Below, one piece after another: positions 28,825-41,330 of a DNA stretch of 64,000 nucleotides (position 1 is the first letter of the stretch; every line of letters begins with the position of its first letter). The notes beneath the pieces are model-generated. The model was given only the letters and a program-made list of their open reading frames with translations. It was not told the DNA's origin and searched no databases. Origin of the DNA: Myrmaecium sp. VS I D KN 1 (lineage: Eukaryota; Ascomycota; Dothideomycetes; Valsariales; Valsariaceae); assembly GCA_019775845.1 (NCBI GenBank), contig JADQAV010000014.1, positions 62,001 through 126,000 on the forward strand, read 5' to 3'. The position numbers and the translations under genes were made by a program.

Positions 28825-31800
28825 TTACGCCTGCACCATCATCGTGAAGCTCGCACGGTTCTGATGCTCCACCAAATCCAAAAACGTGTCCCCCACCATC
28901 CCGCTCATCCCGCTCGTCGTCGCCTGCCGGATCCAATCGCGCACCGGCACCTCCTCCAGTTCCCCGCTGCTGGACAGCTCGCGCCCGAGCGCCTCCCGCA
29001 GCTGCAGCGCCGTCAGCTTCTCCGCGTTGCAGTGGTGGTAGAAGCGTGGCCCGCCCTCGCCCTCAGCACCACCACCGGTCCGTTCCTCGGACACAGAAGC
29101 CTTGACGCTCTCCAGCACGTCCCGAGCGACCACGTCCACGGGCACGAAGTCGAACTTCCAGTTCACGTCCCCGACGGCGGGGAACAGGCTGATCTTTCGC
29201 GTGTATTGGAGGATGTTCTGGATGATGTCCGTGGTCGGAGCGCCCTCGCCCGTGATGCTGGCCGGACGGTGGATGTAGACCGGGAGACCGAACCGGTCAG
29301 CGACCCGTTCGAGGAAGCGCTCCGAGGCCCACTTGCTCGCGATGTAGCCTTGCGACCCGTCACAGGGAGGGTGGTAGTCCTTGGCAGACAGCGGTGCCCA
29401 GGAGGCCGCCTGAGTCAAGTTCACGACACCACCGGTCGACACGAAATGGAAGGGGATATGGTGCCGCAGAGCCAGTTGAGCGAGCGACTTCGTGGATTCG
29501 AAATTGGGTTTGCGGAGGGTTTGATAAGACTTGAGGAAGGAGACGTCCGCACCGTTGTGGATGATGACATCCACAGTGTCAGCGAGGAATTGATAGTCAG
29601 CGTCGGATAAGCCCAACCGTGGCTCAGACAGATCGCCATGGTACACCGTGAGCTTGGAAGGATGCTTCTTGAGACGGTCCGCTGTGCTGCTTGACTGGCG
29701 CACGGCGACGCAGTAGATATGGGTCACTGTCTCGTCAGCCAGCAGGTGCTGCACGATCTCGCCCCCCAAGAAGCCCGTGGCACCGGTGAGTAGCACGTTC
29801 ATCCCAAGTGCGTTTGAAGTCTTCGGCACGTGCTGTCCCACATTAGCGAAGTCAGGAGGTAATTGCGTTTCCTTATCCCAGTCGATAGCTTCGCCAAGTT
29901 TTTCCTGTTCGGCTTTTCCGGAAAATAGCGCTGTCATGTCAGAGAGAACAGGTGAGGCAAATAGCTGGGCCAATGGAACCGTGACCCCGGTAGATGCTTC
30001 CAGGTTCTTTTGCAGCCTGACCAAGAGTAGTGAATTTCCACCGACGTCGAAAAAGTCCGAGTCGGGGTGAAGGGAAGGCTCTCCCGGAAGCAATTGGGCC
30101 CAAGCCTCTGCCATCACCGCTTCCAAACCTTCAAGTGGTGTCTCGTCGCGCGCTGAAATGTTGACATCTGTTCCAGCCAGACTCTTGAGAGCCTGGCGGT
30201 CGAGCTTTCCAGAGGAGGTGCGAGGAAGTTCTTCAACAACCGTGAAGGAAGAGGGACGCATGTAGCGGGGTAGGGGCAGAGAGCTGGCGAGACCCGAGAT
30301 GAAGTCGGAGAGATGTACGTCCACGAGTGCGTTATTGACGACAACGTAAGCAGCGAGGAATGCGTCCGCATTTTCACCTTTCAAGCACACACCTGCTGAG
30401 GATAATTTCCCTCCAGATGCCGCGACAATCGCCGTCTCGATCTCATCCAGCTCGACTCGGTTTCCTCGAATCTTCACCTGAGCAGATCCTTCCATGCGTC
30501 CCACGAATACGAGCGAGCCGTCATCCAACAGATATCCTCGATCACCTGTACGATACAGTGTGCTCCAGCCATGGGATACGTCGGTGGCGGTAGCGAAAGG
30601 ATCCTGAACAAATCTGGATTTAGTGAGTTCAGGGTCATTGAGGTAGCCTCGTGCTACACCGCCGCCCCCAACACAAATTTCACCAGGATATCCAGTTGGA
30701 ACTGGTTTGAGGTCTTCGTCGAGGATGTAAACGGAGTAGTTAGTCAAGGGACGACCGCAAGTAATGACATCAGCGTTGCCGGAGACCTGATCTCCGAGAA
30801 CAGTGCACATGCTTGAGGAAACTGTGATTTCTGTCGGCCCGTACCGGTTCCACACACGTAATGCCGGGAGATCCAGCTTTTTGAAGAGCGTACGAAGACT
30901 GGGAAAGAACTTCTCGCCGCCACAGAAGGCATTCTTCCAGGATGTACAGTGCGTCAGGTGTTCCGCACCATACAGGAGAAGATTGTTGTACTCGGAGGAG
31001 GTCATCTGCGTGTAAGTAACCTTATTGTCGGCCATCAGTTTGGCCAAGCGCAGAGGATCACGGCGGATATCCGGAGATGCAATGACTATAGACCCACCGC
31101 TGGTGAATGCGGCGTATATGCAGTCAATGGACGCATCGAATGCAACAGAGCTTTGAACCAAAGCCGTCTCGACGTCCAAGTCGGCGTCACGCTGCATGGC
31201 TCGCATTTGACACGCCAGGTTGCCATGACTGACAACAACACCCTTTGGCTTGCCGGTGGATCCGCTCGTATACAAAATGTAGGCGGTATCGGCGTAGGAT
31301 GACTGGATTGCGATCTCGTCGCTCGCAGAGGAGATATCATCGGCATTGACAATAGGAACCTCCTGGTCGGCGAGCAACGTGGCTAGTTGGCGTGTGGAGT
31401 TGTCGCATACTATCGCGCAGGGGTTGCAATCTTCGACTATGCTTCGCAACCGCTCCTGCGGATGTTCGACATCGACTGGGACATAAATACAGCCAGCGTA
31501 ATGTGTTCCCAGAACGGCTACAGCAGAGTTGAGGCTAGGGTTGCAGGCAACGATTACAGGCTTAGCAACCACCTCCCCTAGACCATGCAGGCTCCGTGCT
31601 AAGGCGTGAGAAAGACCGCGCAACTGGCGGTAAGTCAAGAACTGACCATCAGCTTGCGTGACGGCAACTGATGTAGGGCGACTTTGAGAGTGCTCTTCGA
31701 ATCGGTGCACAACGGTCTGGGTTTGATCTGGGTACACACGTTCGCCCTTGCTGACTTCCAGAGCGTGTGCTATTCTGTTGGCGTCAAAGACCTTCAGCTT

Positions 31801-34800
31801 GCCAAGCGGAATTTGGGGCTCGGAAGTAACACTTTCGAGCATTGATACTATAGATGAGATCAATAGCTCAAGGCTCTCTTGGGAGTATAGATATTCCTGG
31901 CCTTTCAGGGACAGAAGACAATCTCCATCGACGAATTCTTCAACCTCGAATACGACGTCTAGACCCGTTCTAGCATCATCCATCCGGAGACTTTCCGCTT
32001 TACAATTGCCAAGCATAGCAGAGTTGGTAGATCCCATCTTATAGTTCAGTAAGACTTGGAACAGTGGGTTCTCTGCCACGGATCGTTTCACAGGTAGACT
32101 CTGCAGAAGAGCTTGATACGGAACACTTGAATGCTCGAGGGCCTTCCGGACTTGTTTACTCGTTGTCGCAAGTACATCACCAAATGTCTGCTCTGGTTGT
32201 GCCAGCTTGAAGCGGAGGGGAACCATATTGACGAACATGCCAATAACTTCAAGTGACTCTTTGTCCGCTCGCGACGCATCCGAAATGCCAATGCAAACAT
32301 CGCTCTGCTTTGTCAGGCGGAAGATCAACTCTCTGAATACCGCGAGGTAGAGGAAGAATGAAGTGCTGCCCCCGACCTTCCTGGCCACCTCTCTGATTTT
32401 TGATGCGAGACCAACGCCTAACTTCCTGCTGACGTTGCAGATATCGTAGTGATCCAGTATCTTCCTTGAACTGACGCGCGCAAACGGGAAGAGCGGTAAA
32501 GACGATGGCATATCCTCTAGCTCGGATTTCCAGAATTCGATACTCTGAGAGAGCTGGTGTTCCTCAACCAAGCGTCGTTGAAGCACGGAATAGTCGCGAT
32601 ATTTCGGAGCGGGCGGTAGCACCTTTCCAAGTGCATAGATTGATTGGAGGTCTTTAATGAGTAACTGTGCGCTGAAGCCGTCCAGAACAATGTGGTGGAA
32701 TCCAAGGATAAGGAAGTGAGTTTCGTTCGATAGAGAAAGAATATCGACTCTCATGGTTTTCCCTTTCTCCAAGTCATACACATGCTCCTTCAGGGACCTG
32801 TAGGCTTGATCAACTTCCTCGACATTTGCAATGGATCGAATGTTAATCTCAATCTGTGACTTCGGAAGGATTCCTTGGTAAAGCTCCAGAGAGCCGCCCC
32901 CGAGGAAAAACGCTGTTCTGAGGGACTCATGTCTCTCAGATATCAATCTGAAAGCCCCAGCTAACTCCGTAGGACGGAGGGGTCCATCAATAGCATACGA
33001 AAGAGTAACGTTGAACGTTGTCGGGTCAGTCAAGGTCTCGTGGAGAAACCAGATACGTTCTTGAGCGTACGAGGCTCTTTCGGTGGCCTGAAACTCCGAT
33101 TGGGAAGGAAAAACCTCCTCACACGAATCCTTAGCGCCGAGTTTTGGGGAGAGGCTCTCTGGTGTGGTCGCTGAAGACTCAGGCAGGCTCGATGCGTCAG
33201 TGGTCTGTTCGTGCTCGGACAAAAGAGAAGACTTGTCATCTGTCATAGATCGCCCGGAGAGAGGTGTCGTGCTGCGTGTCATCGTTGAAGTGGTCGAGGG
33301 CACTTGCAATAACTCGGATTTCGGTCTTTGATTTTGTTCAACCTGAGGGATCTGCGAAGGTTGGGCATGACTCTCATCGGTAACTGTTGCAGGCTTATTG
33401 AACACCTTGCCAGCGAGGACTGTCCGACAGGCGTCACGAGCCGAACCTCCACCGAGAATCTTCAGTACCGGGATGTCCACATCAAGCTCGTTCAAGAACC
33501 AAGTTCTGATCTCCACTGCCATCAACGAATCCACACCAAGCTGCACCAAGGGTTGATTTTGGTCAATATTATCAACCGGGAGCTGAGTGATCCGACTGAG
33601 CTTCCCGATGAACGCCTCTTCAAGAATAGCAAGCGCTTGTTCTTGGTCATCAGCTGTCTCGAGCAGCTGTTTGACCGGCATGGACGTTTTCCCGACATCC
33701 TCAGATTTATGAGAGATTCGCTCAAGCACATGGTGTGCGAAACGTGGATCAGAACTCCAAAAGGGGTTGTCATCCAGCGGAGCAAATGGATCGCTTCTGT
33801 CGAGGCCGGTGATAACTTCTGAGGACCTGTTTGACTCCGGCCGGCCTGCGAGCAGGCCCTCCATGAAGATACTATGCATGTCATGCTCTGAAAGTGTCAT
33901 GAACTTGTACTTTGCAAGCTGCCTCTCAAAAACACCTGTCTGGGTAATATAGCCCACACCTAGGACCATGCCGATGTCGATCGTAGATCCGGAAAGGCCA
34001 TGTCGTCGACGGTCGCGCATTAGTTCAGCCATGAAGAGGTTGGCCGCGCCATAATTTGATTGCCCGCGGTTCCCAACCACGGAAGCGGTGGAGGAGAAGA
34101 CGAGGAAAAAGTCTAGGGTATTGTCCTGGAACAATTCCGCGAGATGTTTAGTGCCTTCTACCTTGGGCCCCAGCACCCGGATCATCTCAGGATAGGTCAT
34201 GTCGCTGAAAAGGCAGTCGTTGAGCACCATGGCCGCATTCGCAACGCCCGCAATGGGAGGCATGGACTTGCAAATCTCGTGATAGACAGCGTTGACACGG
34301 GCCCGATCGCTCACATCCATTGCGAAGGTGTTTACAGTGGCCCCCATTGCTCGTAGTTCATCAATGACCCGCCGGTCAACCCTTGACGGGTCTCGCCCAC
34401 ATAGAGCGAGGTATCGCGCTCCATTCGACACCATGAACCTTGAGATTGACAATCCAAGACCACCAAGGCAACCGACCAGAAGGTAAGTCACGTCGTCTCG
34501 GAAGATAATCCTCGGGTTGAGAGGTTGCACATGAGCCGAAAGCGCAAGCGAGTCGTCCGTCCAATCAAGCAGAGGTAATGTTTGCCGAGGGCGTTGAGTG
34601 TCCTGGAGGAGCCTCACATCAACCACACAAGGATCAAGGACGGGGAACTTCTCCAAGTCAATGCATGAAACTGCATTGCTCAACGCCTCGACACAACGCG
34701 GTATGCCTAACGCGACTTCATCCATATCCGGTGACATGCCAAAGAGGTCCATCCTGCCCAAGAAATACAATCTCGTACTAGGCAGTATTGACTCGACAGT

Positions 34801-37800
34801 AGGTCTGTCCAGCGTGCCCGAGAGGTCCACTAATGCACGTGGGCTGAGCCTTTGGATGCTTTCAGCTTGTAGACGGGACGTTGAAGGGCCAACGTATAGA
34901 CGTCCATTGCTTCGCTCTGCCGGATCGGACGTCGTCCATATGTACTTGATAGCGTCACTCTCCCCTTGAGATAGTAGCTGTTGTACCAAAGGAGTCGCAT
35001 CGTTCACCAAAACGACTGATTGCTTTCGTCGTCCCGGCCTCGCTAAGCGTGCCAGCAATGTTGTTCGGATGGTGTCAGCAACAGCGATACTGCAGACGAA
35101 CGACAATGTCCTCGCAGGATCCTCCCGAAGGTCTTTCCATGAACATTTCACAGCGCATGTGTCATCGACGGTCACAATATTGCTGTTGGTGGTGGAGCTA
35201 GCCACTACTTGGTCACCAATTTTGAGGCGTTTGTTTTGAGCCCCAACCTCAGCTACCGTCCCGTAAACGAGGAACAGTCTGGTACCATCAAGCGTCACAG
35301 GTTCCAAGGACGAGAACATCGTTCTGACGCGAGCTTGCGTTGAGCTAAGAGCAGAGTTCAGCCGTGGTGACGGAAGTACCAAATCGAAGGTACCCTTGCC
35401 AGGCACAACCTCCAAGACCTCGGTGCTAGGCTGAGCGCTCCTAGTGATGGATCGACGAGAAGCATTGAGCCGGTCGTTTCTATCATGGCTTGAAAGGATT
35501 CGCGGTATCCACAGTGCACCACCTTTCAAGACGAGCTCCGGCTCCGTCGTCCATAGGCGCTGGGTAGTGTCTGACAATTTGCTGCTCAGGGTCAACCTTA
35601 GGGCGAGCCCTAAGATCTTATCAATGTCTACCTTCTTGAGCGATAGTTCGTCAGGAGAGATAGATAAAAACTGCAAGCGCAGCTGAGGCATCTCGTGACG
35701 AAGTGACCGCCCCAGACCAATAGTCATGGCTGCATACGGGTTTTCGTCCTGCAAGACCCATAACACATGTTTGGCCTCGCTGAAGAATGCTTGCAGATCG
35801 CGCAGTGAATTTTCCGTGAGCTGTTGGAAATACGGTGTGTCAAGCTCAGAGGCGCAGACAACGAGTGATGCTGTTGATAAGAGCTCGGTGTTTACGTCTT
35901 TGAGCGACTCGACTTGAACCAAGGGGACCTCAGGGCGCAGGCCATGTAGTCGAGAACCAAGGCTCGAGATCAACTTGGAGCCGCTTCCGTCCGTACTACC
36001 AACAAGGAGAACTTTCTCATCCTGACTCCAGGGGATGTCGATTGGATTACGGAGCATTTGAATTCCGTTATCCACAGCTTGGCTTGCCAATACGGACGTC
36101 ATATGCTTGGAGGCGTCCCTGAAGTCATGGAGGGCGACATCAACACCAGAGAAGCCAGTGCTCTTCAAGATGCTGTCCCATTGCTCTTGACTGATTGTGG
36201 GAGCATAGCGACGGCCATCGTCGCCACCCAGCCACCAACCGGGGAGGCCTGACATCATCAGCTTTACTCGCAGGATGTCGCTGGTAATTTCGAGTAATAG
36301 CAGGTAGCCTCCAGGCTTCAAGAGTCTGCGGGTATTCCTAAGCGTCTCGGCCAGGTTACTAGTTGCATGCAAGACGTTCGAGGCGATAATGATGTCATAG
36401 GCACCTTCCTCGTAGCCTTGGTCCTGAGGTGAACGCTCGATGTCGAGAGTCTTATAAACCATCTTGTCCCTGTAGGCGGCGAACCGTTCCTGTGCATGTT
36501 CGAAGAATCCCGCAGATATGTCGGTAAAGGTGTATGATGAAAACTGGTTATTGAGACCTTTCAGCACAATGTTAGTTGCACCCCCGGTCCCTGCACCAAT
36601 TTCCAGTATGTTGGCACGAGCATATCGATGCGTGATCTGCTTGGCAATGCCGCTGAGACATGTGTTGCTGTTTTCAAAGCCCAATCCGGTGCTGTAGATC
36701 CTGTTGAGCATGTCGTTCTCGACCATAACCTCGAGCGCGGGAACTTGGCCACGGACAATCCTTGGCAGGTTTCTTCCGACAGCGGAGATTAAGTCGACAT
36801 CGATTTGGCCTCTACGCTTTCGAAAGAAGGGCTCCAGGTCTTCCCAGGTGTCATTTTTCCAAGAAGCAAGAACGGTGGAGTGCTGCCCACTCTCCACTTT
36901 GGAGAAGAGCACATCGGTAAACTCGAAAAGCCGTTGAAAATGCCACTCGAATGATTTGGCCTCTTCAGCAGGGACTTCTCTGCGAAGATTGCGCAAATAG
37001 TAATACGAGAGCCTCTCACAGAACTCGACCAGTTCGATGTCATCGGCAGAATCCGGAGGAATGGTGTTTTCAGGGGTCGGACCGTCGGAGACATCCATTT
37101 CCCAGACTGTTTCCGTGAATATTTCGCGGTCGTTTGAAGCTTCCGCAGGGCGCAGGTTCGTAGCGGTGAGACGATGTACTTCAAGGGCGATCCGGTCGGA
37201 GCCTTGGACCATGATTTCGAGATCTGCAGAAAGAGATGCATGGTTGTTCTCGGTCAGATAAGCATCGATGTCTACGAAATTTTGAGGAAGGCTCCGGTGA
37301 GACCACACATCGGGGTAGAAAGTAATTTTGCTGATCGCCGTAGGAACGTAAGGCGCGGAAAGCGAAGAGTCACCTGGCCAGCAGAATGCAGCAAAGATGG
37401 TCTGGAAGGTGATATCGAGCAGCGCAGGATGGACAAGCAGGTCGTCACGGGCGTCACCACACGCCTCCGCCGTTGCAAATCCCATCCTCCGACTAACTGC
37501 GCTCATACGTCGGAAATCATCAGAGTAATTCAGGCCAATCTTGTCCAACGCAGAGTAGAAAGTATCAACATTGATACTTGTGAGACCTGGAACAGGATTC
37601 GTCTTCGTGTGTGATCGCTGACGAGAAGGTGTGCCATCATCGTCAAAGACAACGTGTATGCTGCCACACGCATGACGTTCCCAAGCGTCCGCAGATGCAT
37701 TGGTACAGGAGTATATGGCGAAGTCAGCTGCCGGAGACAGATGGTTGTTCTTCACGGGATTAGATTTCATGGTGAAAAGGACCTCGGTGCCATCGGATCC

Positions 37801-40800
37801 ATCTTCTAGCAGCATGGCGTTGAATAACTGAACGGATTGCAGTTCCACACGGAGAGGTTGACGCCCAGAAAACAGAGTCTTAGATGCTTCCAGAGCCATG
37901 GCTAAGTATCCAGCGGCAGGAAAAACCACTTGACCCTCAACCTTGTGGCCTCGAAGCCATGGTAGATCCTCAGTTCGAAGGATATTGCGCCAGCGCAAAT
38001 CATGGTGGATATTTTCGATCGATTGAGAGCCAAGCAAGCAATGCTTTGGCTCAGACCGGCTCCTGTAGGCTTTAGATAGCCTTGGCTCTCTCCAGTATGT
38101 TTGTTCATGGTCCCAGGCATAGGAAGGAAGTCGCAAGGGTCGCGCAAAGCCACTACTCCGGATAGCAGGGAAGGAATTTGCATATGCTTCGAAATCAATC
38201 CATGACCAACCTAGACATTCTGAGACGGATCCAAGGGCCTTGGAGAATGCCTCTACATCGTTACATCCTCTTTCGAGGAGACCAAAGTAGGGCAACGTCA
38301 AGGAAGAGAACGCTTTGAGGTTTTGGCCTACTGGACCTTTCAGCGCTGGGTGGGGACCAACCTCAAGAGCAAGGTCCAGCTCCGGCTTCTGGGCAAGAAG
38401 CGTTTCCAAGGCTTGAGAGAAGAGGACCGGGTTTGTCAAATTCTGGTTCCAGTAAGTGTCTTCCAGGGAAGAAAGATCGGAGTCGGCGTCAAATATGCGG
38501 CGATCTACACTTGAGACCCACGTGCAAGCACGTGCTGGACGTTGAACGGATATGCGGCATTTGCGTAAGGAGTTGACGTAGGGTCCGCTGCAAGGTTGCA
38601 TGTGACGGGAATGGTAGGCTTTGTCCACTCGGAGAACCCTCGCAAATGTTCCTTCCTCGTCAAGAACGCGCTTTGCAGCTTGTATCGTCGATTCATCACC
38701 AGACAAAGTGACACTGGATGGAGCATTGCTGGCAGCTACTGAGATCGTGCCTTCGAACTCAGGCCTGGAGCAGAAATCCTTGCCCTGTTCATAGGAGAGA
38801 CCTGCGGCCATCATGGATCCTTTACTACCATCAACACCGCCAGCTAATCTCGAATGAACACCGCGGTAGTATGCAATACGAATAGCATCCCTGGCAGACA
38901 GGAATCCTGCTGCATAGGCCGCAGCGATTTCACCGCTGGAATGGCCAACCACGTAGTTGAACTGGATACCACACAAAGCAGCCAAGTCAACCAAAGCTAC
39001 TTGCACGGCTGTGCAGAGAGGTTGTGATATCTCTGCCTCTCCCAGTCTTGATTCGGACGCATCGGCTTCCAGTTCTTTGACCAAAGACCATGTCGGGCTA
39101 TCTTCCAGCTCGCTCAGCGAGTCGTCAAGCTCTTTCAGCGTCCTTGCAAATGCTTCAGAAGAATGTAGCAGCTCTTTTCCCATCGCTGGCCATTGCGCCC
39201 CCTGTCCGGTGAATACACCCAATAGAGTGTAAGGTCCTTGCTTTGACGAAGCCCGTCGCCCAATCTTCAAACCGGGGTTTTGGGACAGCGAAGTGGTTAT
39301 AACGGAAAGTTGGGATACCAAATTCTCATGGTCCACACCGGAAAACGACAAACGTAGTGGGAATTCAGATCTTCTCCTGAGATTGAAAGCCACTTGATTT
39401 AGATCCTGGTCAGGGTGTGACTCAAGGAATTTCTTCAGTTTCTCGACGTTGCCTGCGAGTGAACGTTCCGAGTTGGCGGTGACGATAATCGGGGTAACGT
39501 TGGGCGCAGCTGGGTGGCAGCTTCGGACGGAGAGTTGCTGTTTGGTTTCTTCCTCAAAGGCCTCCAAGATGACATGGGCATTTGTTCCGCCAAAGCCGAA
39601 ACTGTTGCACGAGGCGCGTCGAACACCACCAGCGGTGCTGGGCCAGGGCTGAGGGTCGATCGGAATCTGGACTGGTCCATAGAACTTCTCGATGGCCGGA
39701 TTGAGCTTGTTAAAGTGTAGATTCGGCGGGATGATTCCGTGTTGCAATGCTAACGAGGCTTTCAGCAAACCGGCAAGCCCAGCACAGCCTTCCAGATGGC
39801 CAATCACTGTTTTAACCGAACCAACATAGAGCTTCGATTCACTAGCGTCCGAGAGATTCGATTCGAAGAAGCTGTTATAAATGGCCTCGGCCTCGATTGG
39901 GTCACCAGCCTAGGAAACCTATTAGAAAATGACAGCGTGGTGTACAAGCAGAAGACATACCGGAGTTCCCGTTCCATGAGCCTCAAAGAACTGACACCTG
40001 TCAGATTCCTGGTGGTAATCTAGGCCGGCACGTGCATAGGTATCCCGGATTAACGCAACCTGAGATTCAGCGTTTGGCATCGTGATGCCTCGAGTACGCC
40101 CATCCTGATTAACACCTGTTTCCCTGATAATACATTCGATACTGTCCCCATCTCGCAGGGCTTCACGGAGGGGCTTCAGGACAACAGCTGCGAAGCCTTC
40201 GCCACGAGCATATCCGTCTGCCCCTTCGTCCCACATTCGCGAGTACCCGCTCGGCGATAGCATATGCAACTTCGACTCCGAGATCATCATGTCAGGGCTG
40301 AGGATCAGATTGGCTCCTGCTACAACGGCGAGCTTGGTTTGCCCGCTTCGGAGGGCTTGCACCGCCTGGTGGACTGCCACCAAGCTCGAGGAGCACGCAG
40401 TATCAATGGTCATAGACGGTCCTTTCCAATCGAAAAAGTATGAAATACGATTTGATACAATGCTCCTCGCGGTTCCAGTAGCGAAATACTTCGGTAGTCG
40501 ATCCACATCCCGAAGCATCAGCTCGTTAAAGTCAGCCGTCATCAGCCCAACATACACGGCAGTCTTTGATCCCTGTAATTGCTTAATGGAGTAGCCGCTG
40601 GCTTCGATTCCCTCATAAACCGTCTCAAGCAGAAATCTTTGTTGGGGATCGATCGCTTCTGCTTCACGGGGGTTGATGTTGAAGAAAGACGCATCGAAAT
40701 TTCGGAAATCATCCTCGAGGAGATATGCTCGTGTGGCATTTGTGCAACCTGCACGTTCACCATCAGCATCGTAGAAGCCTCGGACATCGAAACGGGTCGA

Positions 40801-40935
40801 CGGGATCGTCGCAGAAAGGTCTCGAGGAGCATTCAACAGCTCCCAAAGTTTCGAGGGGGAAGAAGCTCCTCCAGGAAAGCGACAGCTGCTGCCGACCACA
40901 GCAATGGGCTCGGCAATCGAAGTGTTTCCGGACAT
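28825..40935 (-). CDS. Hybrid highly reducing PKS-NRPS, single module each
   Basis: Exon 1 is 40935-39961 and exon 2 is 39909-28825 (51-bp intron inside KS); 4019 aa. Domains with rough residues: KS (Cys near 178 in DTACSSSL, then EAHGTGTP and GHLEGCAG); AT ([11 protein letters not shown], ~647); DH ([10 protein letters not shown], ~978); C-MT ([12 protein letters not shown], ~1426); a decayed ER region (~1830-1950) with no nucleotide-binding GGVG motif; KR (GCLGGLG ~2133, SNYGAANLF ~2277); ACP (LGVDSL, ~2451); C (HHIVLDG, ~2728); A ([10 protein letters not shown], ~3204); T (GGNSLL, ~3615); terminal reductase-like domain (TGATGFLGG ~3696, Y-x3-K in GYIASKW). All key residues except in ER look intact. 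It should make a C-methylated polyene, couple it to an amino acid, and release it as an aldehyde or by Dieckmann-type closure; the retained Tyr/Lys favours reductive release. It is divergent to the hydrolase. Fusarin-synthetase-like by context. Confidence 0.96.
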
Positions 40936-41330
40936 CGTTGAGGCGTTTCCGGATATTGTGGAGGCGTTGAGATAAAGGACAGTAGAATCAGAATATTATA
41001 CAACAATCATTGGGGGGAAAGAGGCAGACGGGCGTGTAGAACGAATCTGCAGGACTGCATGGATGTGCGCCTTATATTTGATCTTACCTGTTCCTATATA
41101 TCGGAGGGAGCAGATGCCCTTATGATGCCGAATGGTTTAGTCAGTCATGTAGCAAGCACCTGGCGGAAGGGTTGTCGCAGTGTCCTCAATTCGGTGGATT
41201 CGGCGCCTTTCGGTCATTTCGCATCCGCATTTTGGAGTAGAAGACAAGGCATATGGCAGTCTTCTTTGAGACGCCCTAGCCCGCTCCTTCTCGACACTCC
41301 GAAACTCCGTTACTCGTAACTTCATTCAGT
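40936..41330. promoter_or_regulatory. Divergent promoter, PKS-NRPS / hydrolase
   Basis: 395 bp between two divergent starts. A TATATA word lies near 41094. TTCGGT occurs at 41190-41195 and 41209-41214, with TTCGGC between them at 41199-41204. TTCGGT, direct or inverted, is also present in the P450-1/P450-2 promoter, so it is a candidate site for a common regulator. The function is inferred. Confidence 0.5.

Noticed and set aside
28702-29610. 302-codon plus-strand frame opposite the end of the PKS-NRPS
   Set aside because: Antisense to a well-supported reductase domain; no recognisable motif.
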